The translations under genes were made by a program, and so were the position numbers. 64,000 nucleotides of DNA, taken from positions 1-64,000 of the forward strand of contig DASPNJ010000090.1 in assembly GCA_035626595.1 (NCBI GenBank), read 5' to 3'. This DNA comes from JAQGMV01 sp035626595. Its GTDB lineage: Bacteria > Pseudomonadota > Gammaproteobacteria > Burkholderiales > SG8-41. Position 1 is the first letter of the stretch, and each line of letters opens with the position of its first letter. This document shows, piece by piece, positions 60,760 through 64,000 of the stretch. Under the pieces are notes generated by a model that saw only the letters and a list, made by a program, of their open reading frames with translations, was not told the DNA's origin and searched no databases.

Positions 60760-62970
60760 GTGACACAGGTACGACCGCGCACGGGACCTGCCGTGGACAA
60801 AAGAAGGAGAGCACGAACACACGTCAGGATTGCGGTGGATATCGGCGGGACGTTCACCGACGGCCTGGCCGCGCTGTCGCCAAGCGGCGAGATCTGGGTC
60901 GCAAAGACGCTGACGACACCGCGGGATCCGGGCGAAGCCGTGACGACGGTCATTGCGGATCTGTTGAAGCAGATGGCCGGCGCGCGCAACGGCACGCCCG
61001 TCACCGAAGTGGTGCACGGCACGACGCTCGTCACCAACACGCTCATCGAGCGCAAGGGCGCGCCGACCGGCCTCGTGGTGACCAAAGGCACGCGTGACGT
61101 GCTCGACATCGGCCGCGAGTGGCGCTATGACCTGTACGATCTCAACCTCAAGATTCCCGAGCCGCTGGTCGCGCTGGAGAATCGCCGCGAAGCCGACGAG
61201 CGGCTCGACGCTGCCGGCGAAGTGGTCAAGCCGATCGATGACGTCGAGCTCGACCGCCTGCTGGAAGATATCGGCAAGCTCGGCGTGGACGCGGTTGCCG
61301 TGTGCCTGCTTCACGCGTATGTGAACGACAGTCACGAGCGCAGGATCGCCCAAGCGATCGCGAAGCGCTACCCCAAGCTCGCGGTGTCGGTCTCGTCCGG
61401 CATCGCGCGCGAGATCCGCGAGTACGAGCGCATGTCCACCACGGTGGCGAACGCTTACGTGCAGCCGCTCGTGGCCGAGTACCTGCGCAACCTCGAGCAG
61501 CGCGTGAACGCGCTCGCCGCCGACGCGCCGCTGCGCATCATGGTGTCGAGCGGCGGCTTTACCTCCGGCGAAGCGGCGGCCGACACGCCGATTCTCCTGC
61601 TCGAATCGGGTCCCGCCGGCGGCGTGCTGTCCGCGCTCAACACCGCGCGCGCGAACGGCATCGATCGCATACTCGCCTTCGACATGGGCGGCACCACCGC
61701 CAAGGCATGCGTCGCGGTCGGCGGCGAGCCGCTGATCGCGCACAGCTTCGAAGCGGCGCGCGTCCACCGCTTCAAGCGCGGCTCGGGGCTGCCGATGCTG
61801 ATCCCCAGCATCGACTTGATCGAGATCGGCGCGGGCGGCGGATCGATCGCGCACGTGAACGAGCTCGGATTACTCAACGTCGGGCCCGAGAGCGCCGGCG
61901 CCGACCCCGGGCCCGCGTGCTACGGCGCGGGTGGCACGGGTGCGACCGTCACCGATGCCGATCTCGTGCTCGGCTACCTCAACCCGGACAACTTCCTCGG
62001 CGGTGAGATGAAGCTGCGGCGCGATCTCGCCGAAGCGGCGCTCGCGAAGCTCGCCGACGAGCTCGAGCTCCGCGTCACCGACATCGCGTGGGGCATCTGC
62101 AACATCGTCAACGAGAACATGGCCGCGGCCGCGCGCATCCACATCGCCGAGAAAGGCCATGACCCGCGCGAGTTCGCGATGGTCGCGACCGGCGGCGCCG
62201 GGCCGGTGCATGTCGTCGAGGTCGCGCGCAAGCTCCAGATTCCGCGCGTGCTCGCGACGATCGCGGCGGGCGCGGGCTCGTGTCTGGGACTTCTGGCCGC
62301 ACCTGCGCGCGTCGACCGGAGCTGGTCGAACCCGACGCTCGTGAAAGACATCGAGTGGACGCGCGTCGCGAAGGTGTACGCCGACTTGAGAAAGGACGCC
62401 GAGAAGGAGCTTGCTTCGGCGGGTGCCGGCGACGCCCAAATCAAGTGGTGGATCGGCGCGGAAATGCGCTATGCAGGGCAGGGCCACAACGTCTCGGTGA
62501 CGTTGCCGTGGGAAGCCATGAGCGCCGTTCGTGCCGACCGCAAGTCGCGCAGCGCCGTTCGTGCCGAGCCCCAGTCGAAGCATGAACGGCGCGGCTTCGA
62601 AGCGCCGCTCATGAACGAGTTCGAGAAGCGCTACCGCCAGCTCTACGGTCACCTCGTGCCGAACGCCGCACCGCAGGTCGTCACGTGGCGCCTCACCGGC
62701 CGCTCGGTCGTTCAGAGCCACCGCTTCACGTGGGGCGACGAGCGTGTGTCGAACAAAGCCGTGATGCGCGGCAAGCGTGAAATCTATCTGCCGACCAAAG
62801 GCAAGTACGGCGCGGTCCCGGTGTACGACCGCTACTCGCTCAAGCCGGGGACGAAAGTCGCCGGCCCGCTGATTCTCGAAGAGCGTGAATCGACGCTCGT
62901 CGTGCCGATCAAAGCGGACGTGCAGATCCTCAAGGACTACACGGTCTCGGTGCTGATCAAGGAGTTCTGA
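60760..62970 (+). CDS. Hydantoinase/oxoprolinase A-type subunit with in-frame repeat insertion
   Basis: ATP-dependent ring-opening hydrolase subunit (N-methylhydantoinase/5-oxoprolinase family). It is 736 aa from GTG 60760; GTG 60793 is an alternative. Its features are RIAVDIGGTFTDG (phosphate loop of the ASKHA fold), HGTTLVTNTLIERKGA, DMGGTTAKACVA and GPACYGAGGTGATVTDADLVLG. Near residues 588-611 a stretch (MSAVRADRKSRSAVRAEPQ and so on) interrupts the C-terminal domain after GHNVSVTLPWE. It is encoded by a dispersed-repeat sequence. It overlaps hyuB by one base. The true substrate is unknown. Confidence 0.9.
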   Translation: MTQVRPRTGPAVDKRRRARTHVRIAVDIGGTFTDGLAALSPSGEIWVAKTLTTPRDPGEAVTTVIADLLKQMAGARNGTPVTEVVHGTTLVTNTLIERKGAPTGLVVTKGTRDVLDIGREWRYDLYDLNLKIPEPLVALENRREADERLDAAGEVVKPIDDVELDRLLEDIGKLGVDAVAVCLLHAYVNDSHERRIAQAIAKRYPKLAVSVSSGIAREIREYERMSTTVANAYVQPLVAEYLRNLEQRVNALAADAPLRIMVSSGGFTSGEAAADTPILLLESGPAGGVLSALNTARANGIDRILAFDMGGTTAKACVAVGGEPLIAHSFEAARVHRFKRGSGLPMLIPSIDLIEIGAGGGSIAHVNELGLLNVGPESAGADPGPACYGAGGTGATVTDADLVLGYLNPDNFLGGEMKLRRDLAEAALAKLADELELRVTDIAWGICNIVNENMAAAARIHIAEKGHDPREFAMVATGGAGPVHVVEVARKLQIPRVLATIAAGAGSCLGLLAAPARVDRSWSNPTLVKDIEWTRVAKVYADLRKDAEKELASAGAGDAQIKWWIGAEMRYAGQGHNVSVTLPWEAMSAVRADRKSRSAVRAEPQSKHERRGFEAPLMNEFEKRYRQLYGHLVPNAAPQVVTWRLTGRSVVQSHRFTWGDERVSNKAVMRGKREIYLPTKGKYGAVPVYDRYSLKPGTKVAGPLILEERESTLVVPIKADVQILKDYTVSVLIKEF
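62521..62592. repeat. Intergenic-type palindromic repeat inside the hyuA-like gene
   Basis: AGCGCCGTTCGTGCCGA occurs at 62521-62537 and again at 62551-62567 (30-base period), and GCATGAACGGCGC (62580-62592) is complementary to it. With GTCGAAGCAT between, it matches the common proteobacterial GTTCGTGCTGAG...GTCGAAGCACGAAC type of dispersed repeat. It is translated in frame. Confidence 0.75.
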
Positions 62971-64000
62971 TGCGTTCTGCAGACAAGAAGAAGTCCATTT
63001 CGCGCAAGACCGTAGGGTTGGCCGATCGGCCACCGGCAAAAGGCACGGTGCGCCACAGGCGCACGCTACGAAAACCGGCCTTCGACCCGATCGCTTTGGA
63101 GATTCACTGGAAACGCCTCGTGAGCATGGTCGACGAAGCCTCGACCGCGTTCATCCGCACGTCATTCTCCGTGCTGGTGCGCGAAGCGAACGATTTCGCG
63201 GTGGTGCTCACCGATGCGCAGGGCCGCTCGCTCGCGCAATCGACGATGTCGATCGCGTCGTTCATCGGGAGCCTGCCGGCCACCGTCAAGCACTTCCTCG
63301 ACGTCTTTCCCGCGCACACGCTGAAACCCGGCGACGTGATGATCACGAACGACCCGTGGATGGGCACCGGTCACATTCACGACGTGAACATCGCGATGCC
63401 GATTTTCCACAGAGGCAAGCTGGTGGCCTTCGCCGCGGTGGTCTCGCACATGCCCGACATCGGCGGGCGGCTCCGCAACGCCGGGGTGCGCGAAATCTAT
63501 GAGGAAGGTCTGCAGATCCCGCGGTTGAAGCTGATCGACGGCGGCAAACCGAACCAGACGCTCTTCGACATGATCGCGCAGAACGTGCGCGTGCCCGAGA
63601 TGACGCTGGGCGACATCTGGGCGCAAGTCGCCGCGTGCAAGATGCTCGAAGAGCGCCTGCAGCCGCTGCTCCGCGACGTCGACCTGAACGGGCTGGGCGA
63701 TGAGATTCGAACCCGCTCCGAAGCCGCGATGCGCAAGGCGATCCGCGCCGTGCCCGACGGCACCTATCACTCGCGGCTGGAGCACGATGGGTTCGAAGAG
63801 CCGATCGTCATCAACTGCACGGTGAAAGTAAAAGGCGACACGATCGCGATCGACTACACCGGATCCTCCGACCAGGTGCCGCGGGCGGTGAATGTCGTGC
63901 CGATCTACTGCTTCGCGTATTCGGCGTACGCGGTCAAGGCGCTGCTCTCGCCGGACGTGCCGAACAACGAAGGCAGCTTCCTGCCGATCACGACCTCGGC
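62970..64000 (+). CDS. Hydantoinase/oxoprolinase B-type subunit, N-terminal part
   Basis: Partner subunit of the hyuA-like product. 343 codons are visible and the frame is open at the right edge. The conserved start FDPIALEIHWKRLVSMVDEA begins near residue 36 and is followed by DAQGRSLAQSTMSIASFIGS and MITNDPWMGTGHIHDVNIAMP (metal-binding region). The first 35 residues are unlike the family, and residues 14-34 are encoded by a GTAGGGTGCGCC-type repeat. The ATG shares a base with the hyuA stop. An internal start after the repeat is possible. Confidence 0.92.
   Translation, partial: MRSADKKKSISRKTVGLADRPPAKGTVRHRRTLRKPAFDPIALEIHWKRLVSMVDEASTAFIRTSFSVLVREANDFAVVLTDAQGRSLAQSTMSIASFIGSLPATVKHFLDVFPAHTLKPGDVMITNDPWMGTGHIHDVNIAMPIFHRGKLVAFAAVVSHMPDIGGRLRNAGVREIYEEGLQIPRLKLIDGGKPNQTLFDMIAQNVRVPEMTLGDIWAQVAACKMLEERLQPLLRDVDLNGLGDEIRTRSEAAMRKAIRAVPDGTYHSRLEHDGFEEPIVINCTVKVKGDTIAIDYTGSSDQVPRAVNVVPIYCFAYSAYAVKALLSPDVPNNEGSFLPITTS
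63011..63070. repeat. GTAGGGTGCGCC-family element inside the hyuB-like 5' coding region
   Basis: CGTAGGGTTGGCC and GGCCACC, then GGTGCGCCACAGGCGCACGC ending CTACG, form the same compound layout as the intergenic element at 44664-44719. Here it is read as residues 14-34 of the hyuB-like protein. Confidence 0.75.

Overview
The window is a contiguous piece of a GC-rich Gram-negative chromosome, most likely a betaproteobacterium (Burkholderiales or a near relative). The grounds are the diheme cytochrome c4 next to engB and hemB, the dusB-fis pair, an LPS-assembly and periplasmic chaperone block (lptD-surA-pdxA-rsmA), amgK-murU muropeptide recycling, a CIRCE-controlled groESL operon, a 16-stranded-type porin, and three Bug/TctC-type periplasmic binding proteins, a family greatly expanded in Burkholderiales. 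No phage, transposase, integrase or CRISPR array was seen. The assignment rests on gene content, not on a marker phylogeny.

Layout. 1-5.6 kb: hemB (cut by the window edge), a probable Spot 42/ErsA-like sRNA, engB, cytochrome c4, the hemL-thiE-thiD operon, rubredoxin and gloA. 5.7-11.2 kb: leftward lptD-surA-pdxA-rsmA. 11.2-20.6 kb: rightward amgK-murU-pepP-ubiH, dusB-fis, purH-purD and hemF. 20.7-26.7 kb: a leftward livKHMGF branched-chain amino-acid transporter with a membrane protein coupled to its end. 26.9-31.8 kb: cytochrome c, a DUF255 protein, a one-domain voltage-gated channel and ilvD. 32-40 kb: lgt, tRNA-Ala, porin, a MerR regulator, mscS, a pilB/gspE-type ATPase and a PA2779/PA2778 pair. 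39.8-50.4 kb: two acyl-CoA dehydrogenases, recG, ubiC-ubiA-ubiD, and dacB-bioA. 50.5-55.8 kb: a hypothetical gene, groESL, tRNA-Phe and a set of small genes including a thioredoxin-fold protein with an in-frame UGA at its active site. 55.9-64 kb: Bug proteins, an LLM flavin oxidoreductase, a GntR regulator and hyuA-hyuB (cut by the right edge).

The genes are mostly housekeeping and tightly packed, with many ATGA/GTGA overlaps. Three themes recur: tetrapyrrole synthesis (hemB, hemL, hemF), ubiquinone synthesis (ubiH, ubiC, ubiA, ubiD) and envelope biogenesis (lptD, surA, lgt, dacB, amgK, murU).

The most unusual signals are: (1) a candidate selenoprotein at 55293-55748, where UGA replaces the first Cys of a CxxC motif and a hairpin follows at bacterial-SECIS distance; (2) an orphan structured transcript at 641-752 with CU-rich loops, in the Spot 42/ErsA position next to engB; (3) dispersed and tandem repeats that have entered coding sequence in frame (livG, hyuA, hyuB) or copied the 5' end of tRNA-Phe; (4) a complete intrinsic terminator buried in the signal-peptide codons of a PA2778-type lipoprotein; and (5) a bacterial channel with the selectivity filter TLEGWVD.
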